Positions 28,115 through 37,474 of a stretch of 64,000 nt of DNA are shown here, piece by piece. The notes below the pieces were generated by a model. That model saw only the letters and a program-made list of their open reading frames with translations, did no database searches and had not been told where the DNA came from. Origin of the DNA: Pirellula sp. (GTDB lineage: Bacteria > Planctomycetota > Planctomycetia > Pirellulales > Lacipirellulaceae); contig PNKX01000023.1 of NCBI GenBank assembly GCA_013822725.1, positions 1-64,000 on the forward strand. The letters are read 5' to 3'. The translations under genes were made by a program, and so were the position numbers. Positions within the stretch are counted from its first letter, which is position 1. Every line of letters starts with the position of its first letter.

Positions 28115-30205
28115 CTACAGTCTATCGAGCCCGTCGATCCAGCGCCCGATCTTCGCGCGGGTAGCGCCATCAAGCGTGGCTGAGCGACTTTCCTCGCCGC
28201 GACGGACGATCTGCGTCACGGGGTAACCGGCGACGTCGAACTTTTCCAGATCCTTAAGAATCAGCAGCGACAGCGGCGTGTTGTGAGTTTCGACTGAGAG
28301 GACTGCCAGCCGTTCGCTCGGATTGTTCTCCGGCACTTCCAACGTCCGCGGCAGCGGGCTGTCGACGACGGCGACGCCGCGGATCAGTTTGCGGCCGCGA
28401 AGGGCTAGGGCGTAAGCAAGTTGGCCCCCCTTCCCTTCCCCGGCGACGACGATGCGACGCGGGTCGATTCGCCAACGGCTGCCGGCGGTTTGCACCAGCC
28501 GTGCGAGATACTCCAGGTCGTCGTTCGTCCAGCCGCCGGCGTCTGCCGGCTCGGGCATCAGCAGCACCAGCCGATCGCGAACGCAGGTCCGCTGCCAGTC
28601 GGCGGCCAACGCTTCGGCAGTCTCTGGTTTGCCGTCGCCGAGCCAAATCAGCAGCCCCGGCGCCGAACCGTTGGCCGGGGGCTGGAGATAACGGGCCGTC
28701 TGCGACATCTCAGGGAGCTTGAGCGTTTGGAGTTTGGGATCGCCCAGGTTGGAAAGATCGGCGGCTTCTTTGCCGTCTCCCGCGCTGAGATCAGTCGCGT
28801 CGAGAACGTTCTCCGGCAGCGCCGCCAGTTCGACGTCGAACTCCAGTTCCTCGTCTCCTCGCTTGGCGACTAGTTGCACTTCGTCGCCAGGCGACTTCGC
28901 ATTCAGTTCCGCCATCGCGGCGTCGAGATCGCCAATCTTCTTGTCGCCCAAATTGATGATGCGGTCGCCCGCGCGCAGTCCTGCTTTATCGGCCGGGCTA
29001 CCGGGCCAGACGGCGCGAATAGCGAGACCTTCAATCTTTTCGTCGGGTTTCGCTTTCTCGTCGCTGGGCTTCGTCTCATCCTCTGCGTCGTCAGCCGGTT
29101 TCGCCTCGGCGCCGACATCTTCCTGCGGCTCGTCGGCGATTGTCGCCGATCGCACGGGGAGGACGCCGAGGAATGGATGAAGGAACGGCGGCAGCTTCTC
29201 AGCGAGCGTGATCTCCGTTTTGATCTCCTTCGCCTTGTCGCCCGAGCCGCGGCGGATGGTAACCGCCAACTTGTCCCCTGCGTAATGGGGCGTCGTTTGA
29301 AAGCGAAGCGCCGTTTGCGTATCGATCTTCACGCCATTGATCGCAACGATGCGATCTCCCGTCTTCCAGCCGGCCACGGCCGCGGGGGAACGCGGCCAGA
29401 CGTTGGCGACAATCGGCGCCGTCGCATGCGGATTCCCTGGCTTTAAACCGATCCCAAGCAAGCCGCGCTCCAGGTCGACCTCCTCAACCCAACGGTCGAC
29501 GACCGACAACACATGGCTCAGCGGCACGGCGAAGCCAATGCCTGAGTCGTAAAACTCTGAGCCGGCGGTGACGTTCGCCTCGCCGGCGCCAGGCGCTTGC
29601 GGGGCCATGGGCACCAGGATGCCTAGCACCCGGCCCTCGAGATCAATCAGCGGTCCGCCATAATTGGTGGCCGAGACGTTGGCGTCCGTTTGAATCGCGC
29701 GGCCATGCATGCGATTTAAGGCGCTGACGACGCCGACCGAGACGCTCACTTCCTCAGGGTTGTACGAGCGGCCGAGGGCAATCGACCAATCGCCGGGGCG
29801 AACAGCGTCCGCCGGCGCCGGTTCGGCGGCCGGCAGTTCGTCGGACGTTTCAACTTGCAGCAAAACGAGCATGCGATTGTCGTCGCGACCCACGATGCGG
29901 GCCGAACGTTGTTTGCCGTCGGGAAGCCGGACCAGAATCGACGTCGGTTGTTGCGCGAAATTAAAGGCGCTGGAAACGACGAGCCCATCTTCGGAAATGA
30001 TCAAGCCAGTCGTCGGGCCTTGCGCGAGCGTCTGCCCCTCCAACTGGTCCATGCCGCCGATCGTGCGAATCTGCACGACCGACTTCTCGGCGGCCGCCAC
30101 GGCAGCGGCGATGGCCTGCTGCTCCAGTTCGTCCAAATCGGCGCCCGCGGCAGCGGCATAGCCGGCTGGCCCGAGGCAAATCGCAAGTAGTAACAGGAAT
30201 CGCAT
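28115..30205 (-). CDS. HtrA-like pseudoprotease with two PDZ domains and a dead hydrolase-like domain
   Basis: A 696-residue exported protein, third of three tandem HtrA-like genes. After a signal peptide (1-20) a trypsin-like domain spans about 30-240, but all triad positions have changed: Ala80 where His belongs (VVSSAFNF), Met111 where Asp belongs (DDNRMLVLL) and Tyr182 where Ser belongs (ATNYGGPL). Two PDZ domains follow (about 245-330 and 390-460), joined by an Asp/Glu/Lys/Pro linker. The last 180 residues resemble an alpha/beta hydrolase, yet the nucleophile elbow reads GEGKGG (589-594), again without Ser. It is therefore likely a binding or scaffold protein. It ends the 13-gene minus-strand cluster. 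Confidence 0.85.
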   Translation of the reverse strand: MRFLLLLAICLGPAGYAAAAGADLDELEQQAIAAAVAAAEKSVVQIRTIGGMDQLEGQTLAQGPTTGLIISEDGLVVSSAFNFAQQPTSILVRLPDGKQRSARIVGRDDNRMLVLLQVETSDELPAAEPAPADAVRPGDWSIALGRSYNPEEVSVSVGVVSALNRMHGRAIQTDANVSATNYGGPLIDLEGRVLGILVPMAPQAPGAGEANVTAGSEFYDSGIGFAVPLSHVLSVVDRWVEEVDLERGLLGIGLKPGNPHATAPIVANVWPRSPAAVAGWKTGDRIVAINGVKIDTQTALRFQTTPHYAGDKLAVTIRRGSGDKAKEIKTEITLAEKLPPFLHPFLGVLPVRSATIADEPQEDVGAEAKPADDAEDETKPSDEKAKPDEKIEGLAIRAVWPGSPADKAGLRAGDRIINLGDKKIGDLDAAMAELNAKSPGDEVQLVAKRGDEELEFDVELAALPENVLDATDLSAGDGKEAADLSNLGDPKLQTLKLPEMSQTARYLQPPANGSAPGLLIWLGDGKPETAEALAADWQRTCVRDRLVLLMPEPADAGGWTNDDLEYLARLVQTAGSRWRIDPRRIVVAGEGKGGQLAYALALRGRKLIRGVAVVDSPLPRTLEVPENNPSERLAVLSVETHNTPLSLLILKDLEKFDVAGYPVTQIVRRGEESRSATLDGATRAKIGRWIDGLDRL

Positions 30206-30214
30206 CAGGGATAG

Positions 30215-31447
30215 TTACTCGACGGCGAGTTCGGCTTCAGCACCATCGGCGTCGATGGCCTCGTCAATGGTCACTTCGTCCGCCTCGGCAGGGGCGTCTT
30301 CCATGCCGGCGTCGTCGCCGTTCAGATCGTTGTTCTCGACCGGATTGCCTGAGTCTTCGAAGGAACCGCTCGGGTCCTCGTTAGTCTCGTCGAGCGGTTC
30401 AGCATCTTCCGCGTTCAACGTCACTTCCACCAGTTTGCCGCCGCGTAGCACCGAGATTCGCACGTCATCGAAGCTTTCGCGACGAGTCACTTGGTCGACT
30501 ACGGCCGAGCACGACGCCGTCGGCTCGCCCTCGACGAGCACCAGCAAGTCGTCAGGCCGCAAGCCGGCGCGAGCAGCCGCGGAATCGACGACGACCGAGT
30601 CGATGTAGGGAGGCGTCCGCGGCAAAATATCAGGCACCAGCACGATGCCGATCGCCGCCAGCGAGAGCGGATCGGTCGCGGTCGATGAATTTGTTCCGGC
30701 ATCTGCCACTGTGCGGCCCGCCTCCATCGTCTCGACGGAGGCGACGAACTGATCGACCGGGATCGCATAATGGAGCCAAGCGCCCGTGGCGCTGCTACGC
30801 AGCTCTTTGCCCAGCAAGCCCAGCAACTCGCCGCGCCAATTGACGAGGGCGCCGCCGGCAGCCCCGGGATTGTTCGCCGCGGCGTCGACGATGTAGACGT
30901 TGCCGTGAAAAGCCGCCTGATGGGCGCCACGGCGAGCGTCAAGCGGCGAGATCGCGCTAACGACTCCCTGCAACGCGCTGACCGGCTCGTCGCCGCCGGC
31001 AATGTTGAACAGATTGCTCACCGCTAACACCCGCTCGCCGATTTTGGCCAGCGGGGCGGCCGCTAAGTTAAAGTGGGGCAGCGAATCGTTCTCAATCGGC
31101 AGCTTGAGGACCGCCAGTTCGCGCACCGGATCGACGCCCAGGATCTCCGCCGTGAACTTGCGACCGTCGTCCAGCACCATTGCCAAATCGTCCGTATCGA
31201 GGACATAGCTTTGCACCGTGAGGACATGCCCCTCGGCAGAGATCAAGATCCCCGTTTGATACGCTTCTAGCCCGCTGACGCCGCCGGCGCCGTAAATCTT
31301 GACGACCTTCCGCTGAGCTTCGCGGATCGAGTCATGCAGCGAACCGGCGACTGCGGCGGACTGCGTCAGCATGAGCGCATCCGGCAGGCAGAGCGCCGCC
31401 ATCGCAGCGAGCAGCAGCTTCGAATATCGACGGCGTGTTCCGCTCAC
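30215..31447 (-). CDS. HtrA-like pseudoprotease with one PDZ domain and acidic tail
   Basis: A 410-residue exported protein, second of the HtrA-like trio. I place the start at a GTG at 31447, two bases after the stop of the upstream gene, with GGATGGAG upstream; the longer frame to 31504 would overlap that gene. A hydrophobic leader (residues 9-34) precedes the trypsin-like domain. The catalytic residues are replaced: Ser80 for His (VLTVQSYV), Glu110 for Asp (DPVRELAVLKL) and Ala197 for Ser (NPGAAGGALVN). The fold-defining blocks are otherwise well kept. One PDZ domain follows (about 275-345), then a very acidic tail (DPSGSFEDSGNPVE ... AEAELAVE). The next gene starts nine bases later. Confidence 0.86.
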   Translation of the reverse strand: MSGTRRRYSKLLLAAMAALCLPDALMLTQSAAVAGSLHDSIREAQRKVVKIYGAGGVSGLEAYQTGILISAEGHVLTVQSYVLDTDDLAMVLDDGRKFTAEILGVDPVRELAVLKLPIENDSLPHFNLAAAPLAKIGERVLAVSNLFNIAGGDEPVSALQGVVSAISPLDARRGAHQAAFHGNVYIVDAAANNPGAAGGALVNWRGELLGLLGKELRSSATGAWLHYAIPVDQFVASVETMEAGRTVADAGTNSSTATDPLSLAAIGIVLVPDILPRTPPYIDSVVVDSAAARAGLRPDDLLVLVEGEPTASCSAVVDQVTRRESFDDVRISVLRGGKLVEVTLNAEDAEPLDETNEDPSGSFEDSGNPVENNDLNGDDAGMEDAPAEADEVTIDEAIDADGAEAELAVE

Positions 31448-31449
31448 GG

Positions 31450-33237
31450 TTAGTTGGCTCCATCCTGCGGGGCGGCGCTCGGCTTGCCGGCGTTGACGTT
31501 CCATGTCTCGACGACCAACTCGGCGAACGGCGCCTCGGCGTGGCGAATCAGCCAGCGTTGCGGCAACCGGCGTCCTTCAAATTCCTTGAAGTCCGCAAAA
31601 CTGATTTCGCACGGATCGGCGTCGTCAGCCGTGAAAAGCTCGATGCCGGTTAGGTCGCCCGTTTCGTCAGCGAAGAAAAATCGCGTCTCCATCCCCTCGA
31701 AGTAGCCTACAAGGCAATCCTCGACGCGATTATCAGTCCCATGCGGCAACTTGCCGAGATAATAAACCTCGCCGAAGCGACGGAGCCCCTTGTCGATGAA
31801 TCGCTGCCAGGCGTTGATCGCGAGCAGCAACCCGCCAGACCGCGGCGGGCTCAGTTGATCGGCCAAGTCGCCAGTGAAAATGGCGCCCGAGTGCCCAGTC
31901 GGCAACGTCAACTCAGCGCGGTCAGCTGAAGTAATGAGCTCAAACGCGCCGCCCGTTTCCACATTGCCGACGAGCTTCCAATCGTAGCCGATGTCGTTGA
32001 CGGCGCTTCGCTCGACGTAGTTCGTCCAGAGCCGTTGTTGCGCCTGCTCGTTGTACCAGTAGTTCGCGTAACCGCGGCGGGCTTCATACTTGCCGACGAC
32101 CGCCGCCGGCAACTTCTTTTTCTTGAGCAGGCCTTCGAGACCGGGAACCGGCAACTTTGGGCCGTTGTCCTTCGGTTCTTCTTTTGGACCGCCGGGGTGC
32201 GGTTCGGATGGCTGTTCCTCTTCACTTTGGACGAGTTCAATCAACTCCGACTCGTCATGCACGCCCATCAGCCGGACTTGCGAGTTGAACGACTCGCCCT
32301 CTCGCCGATAGGTGAGCGGCACGCGCCAGCCGCTCGGGTAGACCCCCAAAACGTTCTTCAACGCGTTGGCCGTCGTGATCTCGCGATCAGCGAACCGGAC
32401 GATGCTGTCGCCGTACTGCAGCCCGCGACGGAAGGCGTCGCTTGTTTCGAGAATGTCGTCGACGACGACGCTCCCTTCTTCCGTCGACACCGTCGCGCCG
32501 AGCGTCGCGTGATCGACGATTCGTCCGCTCTTCAGCATCGGCACGAACCGCATCACCTGGTTGATTGAGATCGCATAGCCGACGCCGACGTTCACCCGCC
32601 CGCGCTTCTCGAACGAGCCGCGGCCATTGATGCCGATCAGCCGACCTTGCGCATCGAACAGCGGTCCGCCCGAATTGCCGGGGTTGATCGCCGCATCGGT
32701 CTGCAGGCAGTCGGTGTACTCCAGCAGCGTGCCGGCTGGGTACTGATAACGGTGAACGCCTGAGACGAGCCCATAGGTGATCGTCGGCGTAAAGTCGTCG
32801 GCCAGCAGGAAAGGATTGCCGGAGGCAAAGCACCAGTCGCCGACGCGCACCTGATCGCTGTCGGCGATCTCCGCCACTGGAAAATCATCGCGGCCGAGCA
32901 ACTGAATCAGCGCGACGTCGCCGACCGGATCGATGCCGACGATGACGGCGTCGTACAGCTTCCCATCGTTGAGACCGCACTTCATCGCGGCGCCGCAGGG
33001 GGAAGTCACATGGAAGTTCGTCACCGCGAACCCGTCGGGCGATATGAGGACGGCTGAGCCGCCGCCGGCCCCTGCTCCGTCGAACACGGCCACCGTCGCC
33101 GCCGACGCCTTGGCGATTGCCGCCGCCCGCTGATCTTCTGCTTGCATCACGGCCGGATCGGGCGTCACGGCGCCGCGCACCGCGGCAGCGCTGCTCAACA
33201 GCGAGGCGGCAATCAAGATCGGGTGATAGCAGTTCAT
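31450..33237 (-). CDS. Active HtrA/DegP-like serine protease with PDZ and novel C-terminal domain
   Basis: A 595-residue exported S1C protease. The triad is intact: His76 in VTNFHVTS, Asp107 in DPVGDVALIQL and Ser189 in NPGNSGGPL. A signal peptide covers about 1-22 and one PDZ domain about 245-325. The last 235 residues, after a Glu/Pro linker, form a domain I do not recognise (VGKYEARRGYANYWYNEQAQQRLW ... LPQRWLIRHAEAPFAELVVETWNV). Its ATG overlaps the stop of the NPCBM-type gene by four bases (ATGA), so the two are translationally coupled. Two catalytically dead paralogues follow directly. It probably degrades or refolds envelope proteins. Confidence 0.9.
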   Translation of the reverse strand: MNCYHPILIAASLLSSAAAVRGAVTPDPAVMQAEDQRAAAIAKASAATVAVFDGAGAGGGSAVLISPDGFAVTNFHVTSPCGAAMKCGLNDGKLYDAVIVGIDPVGDVALIQLLGRDDFPVAEIADSDQVRVGDWCFASGNPFLLADDFTPTITYGLVSGVHRYQYPAGTLLEYTDCLQTDAAINPGNSGGPLFDAQGRLIGINGRGSFEKRGRVNVGVGYAISINQVMRFVPMLKSGRIVDHATLGATVSTEEGSVVVDDILETSDAFRRGLQYGDSIVRFADREITTANALKNVLGVYPSGWRVPLTYRREGESFNSQVRLMGVHDESELIELVQSEEEQPSEPHPGGPKEEPKDNGPKLPVPGLEGLLKKKKLPAAVVGKYEARRGYANYWYNEQAQQRLWTNYVERSAVNDIGYDWKLVGNVETGGAFELITSADRAELTLPTGHSGAIFTGDLADQLSPPRSGGLLLAINAWQRFIDKGLRRFGEVYYLGKLPHGTDNRVEDCLVGYFEGMETRFFFADETGDLTGIELFTADDADPCEISFADFKEFEGRRLPQRWLIRHAEAPFAELVVETWNVNAGKPSAAPQDGAN

Positions 33238-34466
33238 TTGGTGAAGCGGGCCTCGACAAGGTGGAGGCGATCGCCGTAATCAAGGTTCTCGCCGTAATCG
33301 ACGACCAACTGCAAGCGGCGCGCCGTCCCTAATTCTACGTCGATTTCCACAGGAGACTCGCGGCCGTCAATCGCCCCTTCCCAGAGGACCCGGTCGTCTC
33401 CCCTGATTTCGAGCGTGACATGCCCCTGGCCAGCCGTTGCGGGGTCGATTCCCGCGGTGGTGATGAACCTCGCCATCCCCTGGGGGATGAGGTAAGCCAC
33501 CTCGGTGCGGCTGCGCATCGCGACGCCGCGCGGGTAGGTCCGGACATCACGTCGAGCGGGAAGCGGGTCGTCATGCCATAACAGCGACAGCGGCGAGCCG
33601 TTGAACGAAACGTTGTTCCGCGGCAGGCCATGATTGGCGATCGTGGTCGCCTCTTTCGGAATCGCCACGCGCGGGATCCAGCGGACGCTCGTCGATTTCA
33701 AATCGCTAAGATACGTAATCTTGCCTGTCGAGAAATCGATTCGCGCGAGTTGCTCCAGCGGCACGCGTAAATCAACCCCTGCGCTGCTGCGCAGCTTTAA
33801 TTGCTTGCCTTCAAGCGACGCTTGCCGAGCCACGATGAGCGAACCGTCGACCAGCGACGCCTTGCAGAGAGCCTCCGGCAGGTTCGTCGGTTTTGCGTGG
33901 TAGAAGACGATAGCCGCGATCTTGCTCAGCTTCACCGGCACACGATCGCCATCCCACTCGAAGTCAGCTTGCTCAGCCGTCACGTCTCCGAGGACGCCGC
34001 TGAGGTAGTCCATCGCCGCTGCGTCGCGTTTGACGATCACCAGCGAATCGCCGGCCGGTTGCTTCTGCTCGATGTCGGCTAGCGCCGCGTCGAGCGCGGG
34101 GCTCGGCGGCAAAAGTTCAATCCGCCGAATTCGTTCCGTCGGAATTTTCACCGCTTGCTTGGCGAATGGCAGCCGAAAAGTCGCCACTCGTTTGGCGATC
34201 GTGAAGTCCGCGTACGCGAGTCGGGAGCCGTCGATCAATTCGACCGAACGATCGACCGACGAGGGAACCGCGTCGCGCGCCCAAGCCGCATCAAGCAGCG
34301 CGTCGGTAGAGAGCTTCCGATCGCCATTGGCCATCTTGACCGTTATTTCGTTGCCATTCCACGCGGCAACGGTTCCGACGACAGTTTTGCCGTCGAGCTT
34401 CGTAAACGTGGCCTCGCCCGGATTCACAGCGAGCGCGGCGGCGAGGATGGCGAGCCAAGGTGTCAT
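33234..34466 (-). CDS. Exported NPCBM/NEW2-type domain protein
   Basis: A 410-residue exported protein. A short hydrophobic leader (MTPWLAILAAALAVNPGEA) is followed by small beta-rich segments repeating a theme of strands and a basic/acidic alternation (TKLDGKTVVGTVAAWNGNEITV; ELIDGSRLAYADFTIAKRVATF; LVDGSLIVARQASLEGKQLKL). The final 120 residues (YPRGVAMRSRTEVAYLIP ... LQLVVDYGENLDYGDRLHLVEARF) match an NPCBM domain, which binds carbohydrate. It overlaps the active HtrA gene by four bases, which suggests that the proteins are made in step. A role at the cell wall is inferred. Confidence 0.8.
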   Translation of the reverse strand: MTPWLAILAAALAVNPGEATFTKLDGKTVVGTVAAWNGNEITVKMANGDRKLSTDALLDAAWARDAVPSSVDRSVELIDGSRLAYADFTIAKRVATFRLPFAKQAVKIPTERIRRIELLPPSPALDAALADIEQKQPAGDSLVIVKRDAAAMDYLSGVLGDVTAEQADFEWDGDRVPVKLSKIAAIVFYHAKPTNLPEALCKASLVDGSLIVARQASLEGKQLKLRSSAGVDLRVPLEQLARIDFSTGKITYLSDLKSTSVRWIPRVAIPKEATTIANHGLPRNNVSFNGSPLSLLWHDDPLPARRDVRTYPRGVAMRSRTEVAYLIPQGMARFITTAGIDPATAGQGHVTLEIRGDDRVLWEGAIDGRESPVEIDVELGTARRLQLVVDYGENLDYGDRLHLVEARFTK

Positions 34467-34526
34467 GCAGTTAAGCGTCGTGGCGGCGGGGGGAGTGTTG
34501 GCGAGGTGAGCGGCAGCGAAGCGGGG

Positions 34527-35609
34527 TTAATTCTCTTTCGGCGGCGTTTGTTCGTTGGCGAGTTCACGGAAGTACTGTTCGACCAGTTCGCGGTAGTGAG
34601 CCGGAAACTCACGGCCAATCTGCTGGAGCGCCTGCTCGCGTTCTTTCGGCGGCAGGTCGCCCCACCCTGACTTATTGCCGATGTCGCGGCGATCGACCTG
34701 CATGGGCGCCTTGAGCTCGGCGATCTTGCTGTCTTGCATTCCTTGCGAGGGTTGCTGCGCGCCGCCGCTCCCCGCAGAGGCCGCCGCCTGCTGTTGCTGC
34801 TGTTGGTCTTCGAGATCTTTGATCTTTTTGTCGAGCGAATCGAGCACTCCTTGCTCGATCTCCTGCACCTGCGTTCCGGCGCGGCCGTAGGCGAGCCGGC
34901 GACGAATATCATGCATCCGCCGGGCGATGTGGTCGAGCGATTCGTCTTCGAGCCCCGACAAATCACGTTCCACCAGTTGGGCTACCTGCTGGAACCGGCG
35001 CGGCAGAGCGTCGTCACGTTCCATCAACTGCACCATCGCCGAGCGGGCGTCGTCGGGTCGCACCAATTGGTGGTAAGCGACCATCTGGTAAAAGAGCAGC
35101 GACGCGGGGTCGATCACTTCAGCAGGGCGCAGGTCGCCAATCTGGTGGAGGACTTCGTCATACAATCCGTACTGAGCGAGCCAACGGGCGTAGTAGAGCC
35201 GCAAGTTGCGCTGCACCAGCGGCGGGACGTCGGCGTCGGCCAGCCATTCGGGATCTGCCACGGCAGGGCCTTCATAAGCGTTGTTGCAAACGGCGACCAA
35301 CTCGGCGGCGTCAGCGGATGACGCGGCAAACGACGCCGCGGCGAGATCGAGAACCTGGCTCGCGTCGAGCGTCTCCGTCGGCTGCGCGGGCCAAAGCTTC
35401 CGCACGCTCGCCTCGGCTGAATTCTTCAAATTGGCGCCGGCCAGCCACGACAACATCTGCTCGCGAACCACCTGATAGCTCGGAGCCTCCCAGCTCGCTT
35501 CAAACGCAATCTCCGCGCGAGCAGCCGGCCACGAACCGCTGGCGCTCAGCGCGCCGATCGCCAGCGCAACAGCCAAACAGCTTCGCATTGACCAGCCATG
35601 ACGCGGCAT
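34527..35609 (-). CDS. Exported helical protein of unknown function
   Basis: A 360-residue protein that I do not recognise. The start codon at 35609 overlaps the TAA of the preceding gene (TAATG), which fixes the start and implies coupling. A leader runs to about residue 32 (MRSCLAVALAIGALSASGSWPAARA). The rest is predicted mostly helical with TPR-like hints (LYYARWLAQYGLYDEVLHQIGDL; LLFYQMVAYHQLVRPDDARSAM), then a poly-Gln linker (DLEDQQQQQQ) and a C-terminal helical end (LPPKEREQALQQIGREFPAHYRELVEQYFREL). The last motif occurs in planctomycete proteins that accompany MoxR/VWA operons; I say this from memory of the pattern only. Confidence 0.75.
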   Translation of the reverse strand: MPRHGWSMRSCLAVALAIGALSASGSWPAARAEIAFEASWEAPSYQVVREQMLSWLAGANLKNSAEASVRKLWPAQPTETLDASQVLDLAAASFAASSADAAELVAVCNNAYEGPAVADPEWLADADVPPLVQRNLRLYYARWLAQYGLYDEVLHQIGDLRPAEVIDPASLLFYQMVAYHQLVRPDDARSAMVQLMERDDALPRRFQQVAQLVERDLSGLEDESLDHIARRMHDIRRRLAYGRAGTQVQEIEQGVLDSLDKKIKDLEDQQQQQQAAASAGSGGAQQPSQGMQDSKIAELKAPMQVDRRDIGNKSGWGDLPPKEREQALQQIGREFPAHYRELVEQYFRELANEQTPPKEN

Positions 35610-37462
35610 TAGTTTTCCTTCGTATTCAATTCGCGGGTCGCTTGAAAAATCTTTTGCTGCCGGAGCGCCAGCCCGTCGAGCGCTTCCAGCAAGTCGGCCT
35701 CCTCGGCCTGTTCGCCTTCGATCATCGCCCCGTACTGTTGCGTCCGCTTATTCACCCGGACCTGCAGCGAACGAATCATACGCAACTCGGCCAATTGGTC
35801 GACCAACGGCTTTTCGCCAGGCTGGCCCTGACCTTGGCCCGGTTGCGGCTGACCTTTTTGTTCGCGCAAGTCCTTGAGCGCCTGTTGCAACGCCGCAAGC
35901 GTCTCCTCCAGCGCCGCAATAACGTCTTCTTCTAGCCCTTGGGTAATCAGGTCGACCCGCGTCTCCCGCAATCGTTCGGCAATCGACTGCATATCATCGC
36001 GAGCCTGTTCAATCGCTTCGGGAAACGCCGTCGACGTCCCATCTTCGCGTAGCAGTAACAGCGCCCGGTCAGCCTCCCGGACGATCAACGTTTCTTTCCG
36101 CGATAATCGCCCGCTGGCGATTTCCAACTCATGCTCCGGCGCCTTTTCCGATGCGGAGTCGAGTTTCTTCGTTTCGTCGTAAACCTCTACCTGTTCGTCG
36201 AGCATCTTCCGGAAGCGAGCCTCCAGCATCACCAACATTCGTTCTAGCTCTTCTTCGCGAAGTTGGCGAAGAATGCGCTCCAGTTCCGCCTTGGCCTGCT
36301 CAAGTTCCTCGACCGCCTTTGATTGTTCTTCGACGGCGCCTTCGCGTTTCGATTCCTCAAGCTTCTTTTTCGCTTCCTCCATCCGCTGCTGAGCCTGCCG
36401 CAGTTTCTGAGCGGCTCGCTGCATCGGGTTGTCGGGGGGCGGCTCGGCCGACGGCGATTGCTCGCCTGAAGGGCTCTGTTCGCCCGATTCGCCGGAGGAC
36501 TCAGATGGCGAGCCTTCAGTGGGCTTGCTTTCGCTCGGCTTACCCTCGCTGGGTTGGCCTTCGCTAGGTTTTCCCTCGCTGGGCTTTCCTTGCTCCGAGG
36601 GACTTTCACTCGGTTTGCTCTCGCCCGATTCGCTCGGTTCCTTCTGCTCACCATCCGTCGGTTTCTGCTCGCCCTCTTTAGGCTTCGCGTCTTCCGCTTT
36701 TTTAGACTCGCTCGGCTCGGCAGGCTTTGATTCCCCTTCCTTAGCCTCGCCCTCTTTCGACTCGCCGTCGCTTGGCTTCCCTTCGGAATTCTCGCCGCTC
36801 GCTTCGGGCGACTCGCTCGCCGCCTTCTCGGCCGCGGTCTGCTCCGCCTCTTCGACTTCGTCGCCGAGTTCCTTCGTCTTGTCGCCCACCTGTTTCTGAT
36901 CGTCGGCAAGCTCCTTCGCCTCGTCGCCGCCGTCGGTGCGCGCCTTCACGCCGCGCTGCATGCGAATCAGTCGATTGACCTCCTGCAGATAGCGACCGAT
37001 TCGCTTCCGCTCTGAATCGATCTGCCGATCGCGATCTTCCTGCAGCAGCAGTTCCAGGAGTTTGTTGAGATCCGTCTCCAGCGACGCTTGGCCATCGATA
37101 GCCGAAGAGAAACTCTCTTGCTCCAGCGCGGCAACGACTTTCTCAAATTGCCCCGCCACGTCGCGGTCACGGCTCTGTGTGATTAGCTGCCGCAGCAGCG
37201 TCGCGCGGCGCGGTTGGGTGGAACGCGACAACTCCGCCAAGCGCTCGACGAGCGTCTCCAATCGCGCGTAGCGATCAGCCAGGCGAGCTTCGATCTCCGC
37301 CAGGCTTTCCTCCCCGCTTGCCGCAGTAGCCGCAGCAGGATCGGGCGCTGCCGGCGTCGCCTCTTGAGCATGGCTGCGGCGAGAAGCGGCGAGACCGGCG
37401 CCGCAGATGGCGATAAGCATCGCCATCATCAGCGGGCGCCAAATTCGAAGCCGCATACGCAT
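35609..37462 (-). CDS. Exported coiled-coil protein with Ser/Glu/Lys/Pro repeat region
   Basis: A 617-residue protein with a leader of about 32 residues, then a coiled-coil region (SLAEIEARLADRYARLETLVERL), a low-complexity middle (about residues 205-340) made of short units such as PSEGK, PSESK and GESKP, and a second long coiled coil (QKLRQAQQRMEEAKKKLEESKRE onward, about 350-440). A final helical part carries DLREQKGQPQPGQGQGQPGE and ends ATRELNTKEN. It probably bridges envelope components as an extended rod. It sits twelve bases after the DUF4175-like gene and overlaps the next start. No enzyme motif is visible. Confidence 0.82.
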   Translation of the reverse strand: MRMRLRIWRPLMMAMLIAICGAGLAASRRSHAQEATPAAPDPAAATAASGEESLAEIEARLADRYARLETLVERLAELSRSTQPRRATLLRQLITQSRDRDVAGQFEKVVAALEQESFSSAIDGQASLETDLNKLLELLLQEDRDRQIDSERKRIGRYLQEVNRLIRMQRGVKARTDGGDEAKELADDQKQVGDKTKELGDEVEEAEQTAAEKAASESPEASGENSEGKPSDGESKEGEAKEGESKPAEPSESKKAEDAKPKEGEQKPTDGEQKEPSESGESKPSESPSEQGKPSEGKPSEGQPSEGKPSESKPTEGSPSESSGESGEQSPSGEQSPSAEPPPDNPMQRAAQKLRQAQQRMEEAKKKLEESKREGAVEEQSKAVEELEQAKAELERILRQLREEELERMLVMLEARFRKMLDEQVEVYDETKKLDSASEKAPEHELEIASGRLSRKETLIVREADRALLLLREDGTSTAFPEAIEQARDDMQSIAERLRETRVDLITQGLEEDVIAALEETLAALQQALKDLREQKGQPQPGQGQGQPGEKPLVDQLAELRMIRSLQVRVNKRTQQYGAMIEGEQAEEADLLEALDGLALRQQKIFQATRELNTKEN

Positions 37463-37474
37463 ACTGCTTTGGTC

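Noticed and set aside
36429-36899. A Ser/Leu/Phe/Pro repeat frame opposite the coiled-coil gene
   Set aside because: It is the reverse complement of the PSEGK repeat. The minus-strand protein has a leader, coiled coils and coupled neighbours, and so is the real one.
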